From NCBI GenBank assembly GCA_905205975.1, contig CAJLFQ010000003.1:1-64000 (forward strand): a DNA stretch of 64,000 nt, written 5' to 3'. This document shows, piece after piece, positions 28,264 through 35,478 of the stretch. A model generated the notes under the pieces. The model ran no database searches, was not told the DNA's origin, and worked only from the letters and a program-made list of their open reading frames with translations. This stretch comes from an uncultured Eubacteriales bacterium (lineage in GTDB: Bacteria; Bacillota; Clostridia; Oscillospirales; QAMX01). The first letter of the stretch is position 1. Every line of letters begins with the position of its first letter. A program made the position numbers and the translations under genes.

Positions 28264-31200
28264 ATGCGGAGGTTTACCAGAAACGGCGAAAGCCGGAAAG
28301 TCTTCGCCAAAGCAGGCAGATCCTTCACGCGAAGCGTGGAAGTTTTGCTTGCCGCAGTGATGCTCGTGTCCGTGATGGCGGGAGCCTTGACGGCCCGTGC
28401 AGACGAGACCGAGGGAATCGGAGCGGTTGACAAAACCGTGACCTCGAGCAATTTCAAAGAAGGCTCCTACAGCGCATACCAGAACGAGCACGCCGACAAA
28501 CCCCTCTATCAGGGGGAGGATATCATTATCCCGGCTGCCGACTACACTGACACGAATACAAACATCAAAGTTTTTGACGAATACGAGGGCGTCAAAAACG
28601 CGGTGCTCCTGAAGGACACCTCAAAGGAGCAGGAAGAAGACGAGAGCCATGGCGAATCCTCCGCGGATGGCAGCCTGGAGCTCAAGGAATATGACAAGGC
28701 CTATGTCACCTACAAAGTCAATATTCCGCAGTCTGCGATGTACGAGATCTACTTCAAGTATTTCCCGATTGAAGGCAAGGGCACTGAAATCGAACGTGAA
28801 ATCATGATCGATGGCGCCTACCCCTTTAATGAAGCGACCTACCTGGCTTTCTCCCGCATCTGGCAGGATACGGAAAAGGTCGGCACCGTCTTTGACACCG
28901 CCGGCAATGAAATCCGCCCCACCACGCAGGAAGCGCCGGAATGGACCGTGAAATATCTGAACGATGATCGCGGCTACTTCTTCAAATCGTTCCGCTTCTA
29001 TCTGGAAGCCGGCGAACATGAACTCAAGATCCTTTCCGTCAAAGAGCCGATGCTCCTTGCGGAAATCGGTCTCGGCATGAAAGACGAACCGCGGCCCTAT
29101 GCGGAAGTCAAGGCCGAATACGAATCCAAAGGCTACCAGATGACCACCGGTCAAAGCGTGAAGATCGAAGCGGAAGACACGTTCCAGAAGAGCGCTTCTT
29201 CCCTCTACCCGTATCACAGCCGCGCCTCCGTCAGCACGACGGGCGTCTCCGGCAAATTTACCTATGACCATACGCAGGTCAACGTCATCGGCGGCGAACG
29301 CTGGGAGACGGCCGGCCAGTGGATTTCCTGGAAGATCACAGTCCCGGAAACCGGTCTGTACAACATCTCGGCGCGCGGCCGCCAGAACGTCAACAAGAGC
29401 ATGACATCCGGCCGCTGCCTGCGCATCGACGGTGAAATCCCGTTTGCAGAAGCGGAAAACTGCGGCTTCTTCTACAGCGCGGATTTCCGGATGTACACAC
29501 TGGGCGATGAAGAAGTCGGCGAACCGTTCCTCTTCTATTTTGAAGCCGGCCGCGAATACACGATGTCCCTGCAGGTCAACCTGGGTGTCATCGAAGATCT
29601 GGCCCGCCGCCTGGATAACTCCGTGACCGAACTCATGACGGTTTACCGCCGCCTGCTGATGCTCATCGGCGCAACGCCGGATAAAGAGCGCGACTACGAC
29701 TTCAAACAGGCGATGCCGAACGAGCTGAAAACCATGGCCGTTCAGGCGGACGAACTGGATTCCATTCTGAACGATATGCTTGAGGCGACCGGCGAGCGCA
29801 ACTCGGATATGGCCGTTCTGGAACGTACCTCGAGACGTCTGAGAACCATGTCGGCGCACGAGCATACCATCGCCAAAAACTTTACGCAGTTCAAGAGTGA
29901 TGTTTCGGCCATTGCAAACTGGATTCTTGACCTGAACTACCAGCCCCTCGAGCTGGACTATTTCCTAATCACTTCGCCAGAAGAAAAACTGCCGAAGGCC
30001 AACGCCGGCTTCTTTGCAGGCATCGGCCATGAGCTGCGCCTCTTCATCTCTTCGTTCACGACGGACTACACGTCAGTCGGTGCGGAAGTTTCCGCGGACG
30101 AAGCGGTGACTGTCTGGTTCGCCCCGGGCAATACGGCCGGTCAGGTCGTCGGCGGCGGCCGTGAACAGGCACAGATCCTGAAGCAGATGATCGATGACGA
30201 CTTCACCGTCAATCACCCGGATGTCCCGGTCAACCTCCAGCTGATCGACCTGAGCGCACTGCTGCCGGCAACGCTGGCTGGCAAAGGCCCGGACGTCGCA
30301 CTGCAAGTCGCGGGTACCAACCCGGTTCAGTACGCCATGCGCGGCGCCGTCGTCGACCTGGCGCAGTTCAGCGACTATCAGGAAGTCGCCAAACGGTTCT
30401 TCCCGAGCTCGCTGGTTCAGTTCCAGTATCTGCAGGGCGTCTACGCACTGCCGGAAACGCAGACCTATCAGGTGATGTTCTACAGAACCGATATTATGGA
30501 AGAACTGGGTCTGGAAGTTCCGCAGACGTGGGCCGATGTCTACGACATCATTCCGGAACTGCAGAACAACTACATGAACTTCGGTTTCCCGGCCAACACA
30601 AACAACTACTACACGCTGCTCTATCAGAACGGCGGCTCTCTCTACCGCGGCGAAGGCGAAACGCTCGGCTATGCGACCAACCTCGACTCGCAGACGGCTG
30701 TTGAATCCTTCATCTCCTACGTCGATATGTACCGCAGCTATAAGCTGGATATTCAGATCGACTTCCAGAACCGCTTCAGAACCGGTGAAGTTCCGATCGG
30801 TGTCGCCGACTTTACGACGGTGAACGCCCTGAGCGTTACGGCGCCGGAAATCCGCGGCCTGTGGAGCTTCGCGCTGGTTCCGGGTACGGAACGCACCGAT
30901 GAAAACGGCAACACCTTCATTGACCGTTCTGTCGCAACAAGCGGTAACGGCTGTATCATCCTGAAGAAATCCAAACACCCGGAAAAGGCGTGGGAATTCA
31001 TCAAGTGGTGGACATCCGACACGGCGCAGACCCGTTACTGTCTCGAAGTCGAAGCAACGATGGGTGTTGCAGCCCGTATCCCGTCGGCCAACATCAACGT
31101 CATGTACAACCAGGCGTGGTCGACCGACGATTATAAGATGCTGATGGCGCAGCGTGCATGGGCGAAGGGTATTCCGGAAGTTCCGGGCGGCTACTACACG

Positions 31201-31353
31201 ACCCGTCACATGGATAACGCCTTCAACCGCACCTACACCAACAAAACAGACCCGCGTGAAACCCTGCTCGACTATATTGATGACATCAATGCTGAGCTGA
31301 CCAAAAAGCGTGCTGAAATGGGCATCATTACCGCCGATCAGATTACTAAGTAA
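28264..31353 (+). CDS. Extracellular solute-binding protein with two carbohydrate-module-like domains
   Basis: 1029 residues, about 2.3 times the usual length. Residues 26-46 are a signal sequence (core VLLAAVMLVSVMAGALTARA); there is no lipobox Cys. About 145-275 and 299-440 look like beta-sandwich carbohydrate-binding modules. The second opens with VKIEAED, as CBM6/35 domains do, and both contain the W/Y-rich GLYNISARGR type strand and a FYLEAGEHEL/FYFEAGREYT ending. About 440-560 are helical. About 614-1029 form a family-1 sugar-binding protein (LPETQTYQVMFYRTDIMEELGLEVPQTWADV and PEKAWEFIKWWTS). It should capture a glycan at the surface for the permeases encoded next to it. Confidence 0.85.
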   Translation: MRRFTRNGESRKVFAKAGRSFTRSVEVLLAAVMLVSVMAGALTARADETEGIGAVDKTVTSSNFKEGSYSAYQNEHADKPLYQGEDIIIPAADYTDTNTNIKVFDEYEGVKNAVLLKDTSKEQEEDESHGESSADGSLELKEYDKAYVTYKVNIPQSAMYEIYFKYFPIEGKGTEIEREIMIDGAYPFNEATYLAFSRIWQDTEKVGTVFDTAGNEIRPTTQEAPEWTVKYLNDDRGYFFKSFRFYLEAGEHELKILSVKEPMLLAEIGLGMKDEPRPYAEVKAEYESKGYQMTTGQSVKIEAEDTFQKSASSLYPYHSRASVSTTGVSGKFTYDHTQVNVIGGERWETAGQWISWKITVPETGLYNISARGRQNVNKSMTSGRCLRIDGEIPFAEAENCGFFYSADFRMYTLGDEEVGEPFLFYFEAGREYTMSLQVNLGVIEDLARRLDNSVTELMTVYRRLLMLIGATPDKERDYDFKQAMPNELKTMAVQADELDSILNDMLEATGERNSDMAVLERTSRRLRTMSAHEHTIAKNFTQFKSDVSAIANWILDLNYQPLELDYFLITSPEEKLPKANAGFFAGIGHELRLFISSFTTDYTSVGAEVSADEAVTVWFAPGNTAGQVVGGGREQAQILKQMIDDDFTVNHPDVPVNLQLIDLSALLPATLAGKGPDVALQVAGTNPVQYAMRGAVVDLAQFSDYQEVAKRFFPSSLVQFQYLQGVYALPETQTYQVMFYRTDIMEELGLEVPQTWADVYDIIPELQNNYMNFGFPANTNNYYTLLYQNGGSLYRGEGETLGYATNLDSQTAVESFISYVDMYRSYKLDIQIDFQNRFRTGEVPIGVADFTTVNALSVTAPEIRGLWSFALVPGTERTDENGNTFIDRSVATSGNGCIILKKSKHPEKAWEFIKWWTSDTAQTRYCLEVEATMGVAARIPSANINVMYNQAWSTDDYKMLMAQRAWAKGIPEVPGGYYTTRHMDNAFNRTYTNKTDPRETLLDYIDDINAELTKKRAEMGIITADQITK

Positions 31354-31367
31354 AGGAGGACGAGTCC

Positions 31368-32333
31368 TTGGCTGAAATCAACAAAACCGCCGGTGCGGCT
31401 CCAGCAAAGAATTCTGCGCTGAAGAACATCGGTAAGTACTTCCAGTTCAAGTTCGGAGAGATGAAGAAAGCCCGTGCATATTACCTCTTCCTCCTTCCGT
31501 ACGCCTTGATCTTCACGACATTTACGGTCATTCCGGTTGTCGTGTCGGTCGGTCTCAGCTTTACGTCGTTCAATATGATTCAGGCGCCCCGCTTCATATT
31601 CATCGACAACTACTACCAGCTCTTCATGGTCGACGACCTGTTCCTGACCGCCATCAAGAACACCATCGTCTTCTCGGCGATTACAGGTCCTGTCGGCTAC
31701 CTGATGTGCCTCTGCTTCGCATGGCTGATCAACGAAATGCCGCCGAAGATCCGTGCCGTCATGACACTGCTCTTCTATGCACCGGCTATTTCGGGCAACA
31801 GCTACGTCATCTTCTCGTTCCTCTTCTCCGCCGATGAATACGGCTTCCTGAACTCCCGGCTTCTGAACTGGGGCTTCATCAATGAAGCAATCCCTTGGCT
31901 GAAGAGTGAGAAAACCATTCCGGCCTGCGTCATCGTGGTTATTCTGTGGCTCTCGCTTGGTACCGGCTTCCTTTCCCTGATCGCCGGTCTCCAGAGCGTC
32001 GACCATGAACTCTACGAAGCCGGCGCAATTGACGGCATCCGCAACCGCTGGCAGGAGCTGTGGTTCATCACGCTGCCTTCCATGAAAGAACATTTGATGT
32101 TCGCCGCTGTCATGAGCATCACGGGTTCCTTCGGTATGGGCGCAGTCATCACATCCCTTGTCGGCTTCCCGAGCCCGAACTATTCCGCACATACCATTGT
32201 CCACCACCTGGAGGACTATGGTAATACAAGGTTTGAAATGGGCTATGCCTCCGCGATTGCAACGCTGCTGTTCCTGCTGATGGTCGGCGCGAACCAGCTT
32301 GTTCAGAAACTCCTCAGAAAGGTTGGTACCTGA
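31368..32333 (+). CDS. Sugar ABC transporter permease (MalF-type), first pair
   Basis: 321 residues, six membrane helices after a basic N-terminal tail (about 1-35). The EAA loop that contacts the ATPase is EAGAIDGIRNRWQELWFITLP. It begins with TTG at 31368, 7 nt after AAGGAGGA. The start has no ATG alternative of similar quality. It partners the MalG-type permease encoded 2 nt downstream. No ATPase gene is present in the operon, so a shared MsmX-like ATPase is expected elsewhere. Confidence 0.9.
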   Translation: MAEINKTAGAAPAKNSALKNIGKYFQFKFGEMKKARAYYLFLLPYALIFTTFTVIPVVVSVGLSFTSFNMIQAPRFIFIDNYYQLFMVDDLFLTAIKNTIVFSAITGPVGYLMCLCFAWLINEMPPKIRAVMTLLFYAPAISGNSYVIFSFLFSADEYGFLNSRLLNWGFINEAIPWLKSEKTIPACVIVVILWLSLGTGFLSLIAGLQSVDHELYEAGAIDGIRNRWQELWFITLPSMKEHLMFAAVMSITGSFGMGAVITSLVGFPSPNYSAHTIVHHLEDYGNTRFEMGYASAIATLLFLLMVGANQLVQKLLRKVGT

Positions 32334-32335
32334 TC

Positions 32336-33232
32336 ATGGAAAAGCTTGAAAAGCCGAAGAAGCGATTCCACTTCTTTAAATCCAAGGCTGGCAACCGTGT
32401 CAACCGCTCCCTTTCGGGTGACGTTGGCATCGTAATCTTTCTGGTGTTCTTCGCGGTGATCATGGCCATCCCGCTGTACTACGCAATCGTTCAGTCGCTG
32501 AAGCCGCTGAACGAACTCTACATCTTCCCGCCGCGTATGTACGTCACCACCCCGACGATGGATAACTACGCAGACCTCTTCCGCTTGATGTCCAACTCGT
32601 GGGTTCCGTTCTCCCGCTACGTCTTCAACACCGTTATGATTACCGTCATCGGTACGTTCGGCCACATCATCCTCGCATCCATGGCCGCTTACCCGCTGGC
32701 GAAGTACCGGTTCCCCGGCAGTGTCGCATTTTCGCACATTGTCCGTTTCGCCCTGATGTTCAACGCCACGGTTCTGACGATCCCGTCCTACATCATCATG
32801 GCAAAACTCGGCTGGATCGATACCTATCTTGCAGTTATTGTCCCGGCATTCGGTTCTTCACTGGGTCTGTACCTGATGCAGAACTTCATGGCGGACCTGC
32901 ACGACGCCCTGTTTGACGCCGCAAAGATCGACGGCGCCAAAGAAGGCACCATCTTCTGGAAGATCGTTATGCCGAACGTCAAATCCGGCTGGCTCACCCT
33001 GATGATCTTCTCCGTGCAGAGCCTGTGGAACACCAACAACGGTATGTACATCTACAGCGAACCGCTGAAGACCATGCCGTACGCCATCAACCAGATCACG
33101 AGCGGCGGCTATGCCCGCGCGGGCGCTGCATCAGCCGGTGTCGTCATCATGATGCTGATCCCGATCCTCGTGTTCGTCATCTCCCAGAGCAACGTCCTTG
33201 AAACCATGCAGAAGTCCGGTATTAAAGAATAA
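32336..33232 (+). CDS. Sugar ABC transporter permease (MalG-type), first pair
   Basis: 298 residues with six membrane helices. The EAA loop is DAAKIDGAKEGTIFWKIVMP, where the usual Glu is Asp. AAYPLAKYRFPG and IPSYIIMAKLGWIDTYLAVIVP are typical of MalG/LacG proteins. The ATG follows the previous stop by 2 nt. An SD AAGGAGGT for the next gene lies directly after the stop. Confidence 0.9.
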   Translation: MEKLEKPKKRFHFFKSKAGNRVNRSLSGDVGIVIFLVFFAVIMAIPLYYAIVQSLKPLNELYIFPPRMYVTTPTMDNYADLFRLMSNSWVPFSRYVFNTVMITVIGTFGHIILASMAAYPLAKYRFPGSVAFSHIVRFALMFNATVLTIPSYIIMAKLGWIDTYLAVIVPAFGSSLGLYLMQNFMADLHDALFDAAKIDGAKEGTIFWKIVMPNVKSGWLTLMIFSVQSLWNTNNGMYIYSEPLKTMPYAINQITSGGYARAGAASAGVVIMMLIPILVFVISQSNVLETMQKSGIKE

Positions 33233-33249
33233 AAGGAGGTCGAGTCCGA

Positions 33250-34827
33250 ATGCGGAAAAGAATCGTTGCAGCGGTTATGCTGCTGCTGCTGTTCGCAGCA
33301 CAGGCAGTGTCGGTCTTGGCCGCACCGCCTTCAAGGTCCTATACCTATAACACTGAGATGCTCCCGGTTGCTTCGCCGAACCCCTACACCTATAACGGCG
33401 AAATCAACGGCATCGATCAGGGTGTTGGCCGGTTCCTCGAACCGGAAGATTTTGTCGTCGATGATGACAACTTCATCTACCTGCTCGACGCCGGCAACAA
33501 ACGCGTGCTTGTCTTCAATGAAAACAAGCAGATTGTCCGTGTACTCGATCACTTTGACTATAAGGGCGAAGCAATCACGCTCAAAGCCCCGCAGGGTCTG
33601 TACATCTATCAGTACTACGGCATAAAGCTGCTCTATGTTTCCGATACGGAAAACAGCCGGATCTTCCGCGTGGATCTGACCAATGAGCTGCACGGCGAAG
33701 TGGAAACCAACGCCACTGCCAAGGTCGACCGCATGTACGGGAAACCGGTCATCGACATTATTGCCGAAGATACGCCGTACTACCCGACCAAATTCATCGT
33801 TGACCGTGCTGAACGTATTTTCGTTCTGGGTCGTACGATCAACCGCGGCGTTATCAAGCTGACGAGCGATGGTTCATTTGACTCGTTCTTCGGCGCCCCG
33901 GACGTTTCGTATTCCCTGGTCGAAAAGTTCTGGCGTATGCTTTCAACCGAAGCGCAGCGCCAAAAGAGCCTGAAATACGTCCCGACGGAATACTCCAACA
34001 TCGCGCAGGATTCCCGCGGCTTTACCTATGTGACCATCTCCACGATGGAACGCCAGAAGCTTTACAGCACGTTCAACACCAAACCGGACGATACGGATGC
34101 CCGTGCGAACAACGCAGTCATCCGGAAACTGGCGGCAGACGGTACGGATATCCTGACCAGACGCGGCTACTTCCCGCCGGTCGGTGACCTTTCGGTTTAC
34201 AACCCGACGGCTGTTGAAGCTGTTCTGGCCGGTATGTCCTCGTTTGTCGACGTCTGCATCAACGACTATGACGTTTACACGATCATTGACGACATGCGCG
34301 GCAAGGTCTTCACCTACGACAACGAAGGCAACCTGCTCTTTGTTTTCGGCGGCACCGCTACACAGTACGGGACCTTCCAGAAACCGGTCGCGGTTTCCTA
34401 CTTCAAGGATAATCAGATCTGCATCCTGGATAAACGTTCCGCATCGCTGGCGTTCTTTACGCCGACGGACTACGGCGCGTCGATCCTGGCAGCTGTCAAA
34501 GCCTACCATGACGGTGAGTATGAGCTCTCCGAAGACATGTGGGGCCGCGTCCTTGAGATGAACTCCAACATGACGCAGGCGTACGGCGGCGCAGGCAAGT
34601 CCCTGCTCCGTGCCGGCGAGTACAAACAGGCGATGGAAAATTTCCGGATCGCGAAAAATACGGAATATTATTCCAAAGCGCTTGAACAGTATCTCAGCAA
34701 CCTGATCGGCAGTAAGTTCACCTACATCTTCCTGATTGTGGTTGGCCTGTTCCTGCTCTCGAAGATCTGGAAACTGATCAAGAGATTCAGACGCTTCCTC
34801 CGCGAAGGCGTCAAGAAGGTGGTGTAA
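33250..34827 (+). CDS. NHL-repeat beta-propeller protein with TPR-like segment and C-terminal anchor
   Basis: 525 residues. Signal peptide 1-25 (MRKRIVAAVMLLLLFAAQAVSVLAA). About 50-410 contain NHL-like blades (LEPEDFVVDDDNFIYLLDAGNKRVLVFNENKQIV, then TPYYPTKFIVDRAERIFVLG). About 415-480 resemble one or two TPR units (YHDGEYELSEDMWGRVLEMNSNMTQAYGGAGKSLLRAGEYKQAMENF). A membrane helix at about 490-508 and a basic tail anchor it. The propeller therefore faces outside. It sits between the first permease pair and a Yip1-like gene, so a scaffold or sensor role on the transporter is plausible. Confidence 0.82.
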   Translation: MRKRIVAAVMLLLLFAAQAVSVLAAPPSRSYTYNTEMLPVASPNPYTYNGEINGIDQGVGRFLEPEDFVVDDDNFIYLLDAGNKRVLVFNENKQIVRVLDHFDYKGEAITLKAPQGLYIYQYYGIKLLYVSDTENSRIFRVDLTNELHGEVETNATAKVDRMYGKPVIDIIAEDTPYYPTKFIVDRAERIFVLGRTINRGVIKLTSDGSFDSFFGAPDVSYSLVEKFWRMLSTEAQRQKSLKYVPTEYSNIAQDSRGFTYVTISTMERQKLYSTFNTKPDDTDARANNAVIRKLAADGTDILTRRGYFPPVGDLSVYNPTAVEAVLAGMSSFVDVCINDYDVYTIIDDMRGKVFTYDNEGNLLFVFGGTATQYGTFQKPVAVSYFKDNQICILDKRSASLAFFTPTDYGASILAAVKAYHDGEYELSEDMWGRVLEMNSNMTQAYGGAGKSLLRAGEYKQAMENFRIAKNTEYYSKALEQYLSNLIGSKFTYIFLIVVGLFLLSKIWKLIKRFRRFLREGVKKVV

Positions 34828-34830
34828 AAG

Positions 34831-35463
34831 ATGGCAGAGCTTTGGAAACAGTTGCGTTACTCAACCCATGTCATGTTCCACCCGTTTGACGGCTTCTGGG
34901 ATCTGAAACACGAACACAGAGGCAGCGTGAAAGCAGCGATGGTGCTGCTGGCGATGCTGGTGCTCAACTCGATCATCAAGACGCAGTTTACCGGCTTCCT
35001 TTACAACCCGTATTATGACGGCGTCAGCCTGAACGTGTTCAGCGAACTGACATCGGTTGTCGGTACCTTCTTCCTGTGGTGCATTTCGAACTGGAGCTTG
35101 ACAACCCTGATGGACGGCGAAGGCCGCTTCAGTGATATCGTGATGGTCAGTGCTTACGCGCTGGTCCCGATGTTCCTGATCGGAATTCCGCTGACCTTCC
35201 TCAGCAACGTCATGCCGCTCGATTATGCAGCATTCTACAACATCGTCTTGAGCTTCACCTACATTTGGGCTGGGTTCCTGATGTTGGCGGGTCTGATGGT
35301 TGTTCACCAGTACACCCTCGGCAAGACGCTCCTGTCGGCCATCCTGATCATTGTCGGTATGGCGGTCATCGTCTTCCTTGGTCTGTTGTTCTTCAACCTG
35401 ATTTCTCAGCTGGTCGGCTTCGTTGTCGAACTCTATTGGGAAATCTCGCTCAGATTCTTCTAA
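34831..35463 (+). CDS. Yip1-family membrane protein
   Basis: 210 residues with five probable membrane helices. The N-terminus RYSTHVMFHPFDGFWDLKHEHRGSVKAA and the polar FLWCISNWSLTTLMDGEGRFSDI segment fit the Yip1 domain. The biochemical role of bacterial Yip1 proteins is unknown. It lies 3 nt after the NHL gene and 15 nt before the DUF5696 gene, so it is tightly coupled to them. Confidence 0.82.
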   Translation: MAELWKQLRYSTHVMFHPFDGFWDLKHEHRGSVKAAMVLLAMLVLNSIIKTQFTGFLYNPYYDGVSLNVFSELTSVVGTFFLWCISNWSLTTLMDGEGRFSDIVMVSAYALVPMFLIGIPLTFLSNVMPLDYAAFYNIVLSFTYIWAGFLMLAGLMVVHQYTLGKTLLSAILIIVGMAVIVFLGLLFFNLISQLVGFVVELYWEISLRFF

Positions 35464-35478
35464 AGGGGAGGTGCTTGG

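Noticed and set aside
30073..31209. 378-codon minus-strand frame in the binding-protein gene
   Set aside because: Antisense shadow of a protein with clear family motifs.
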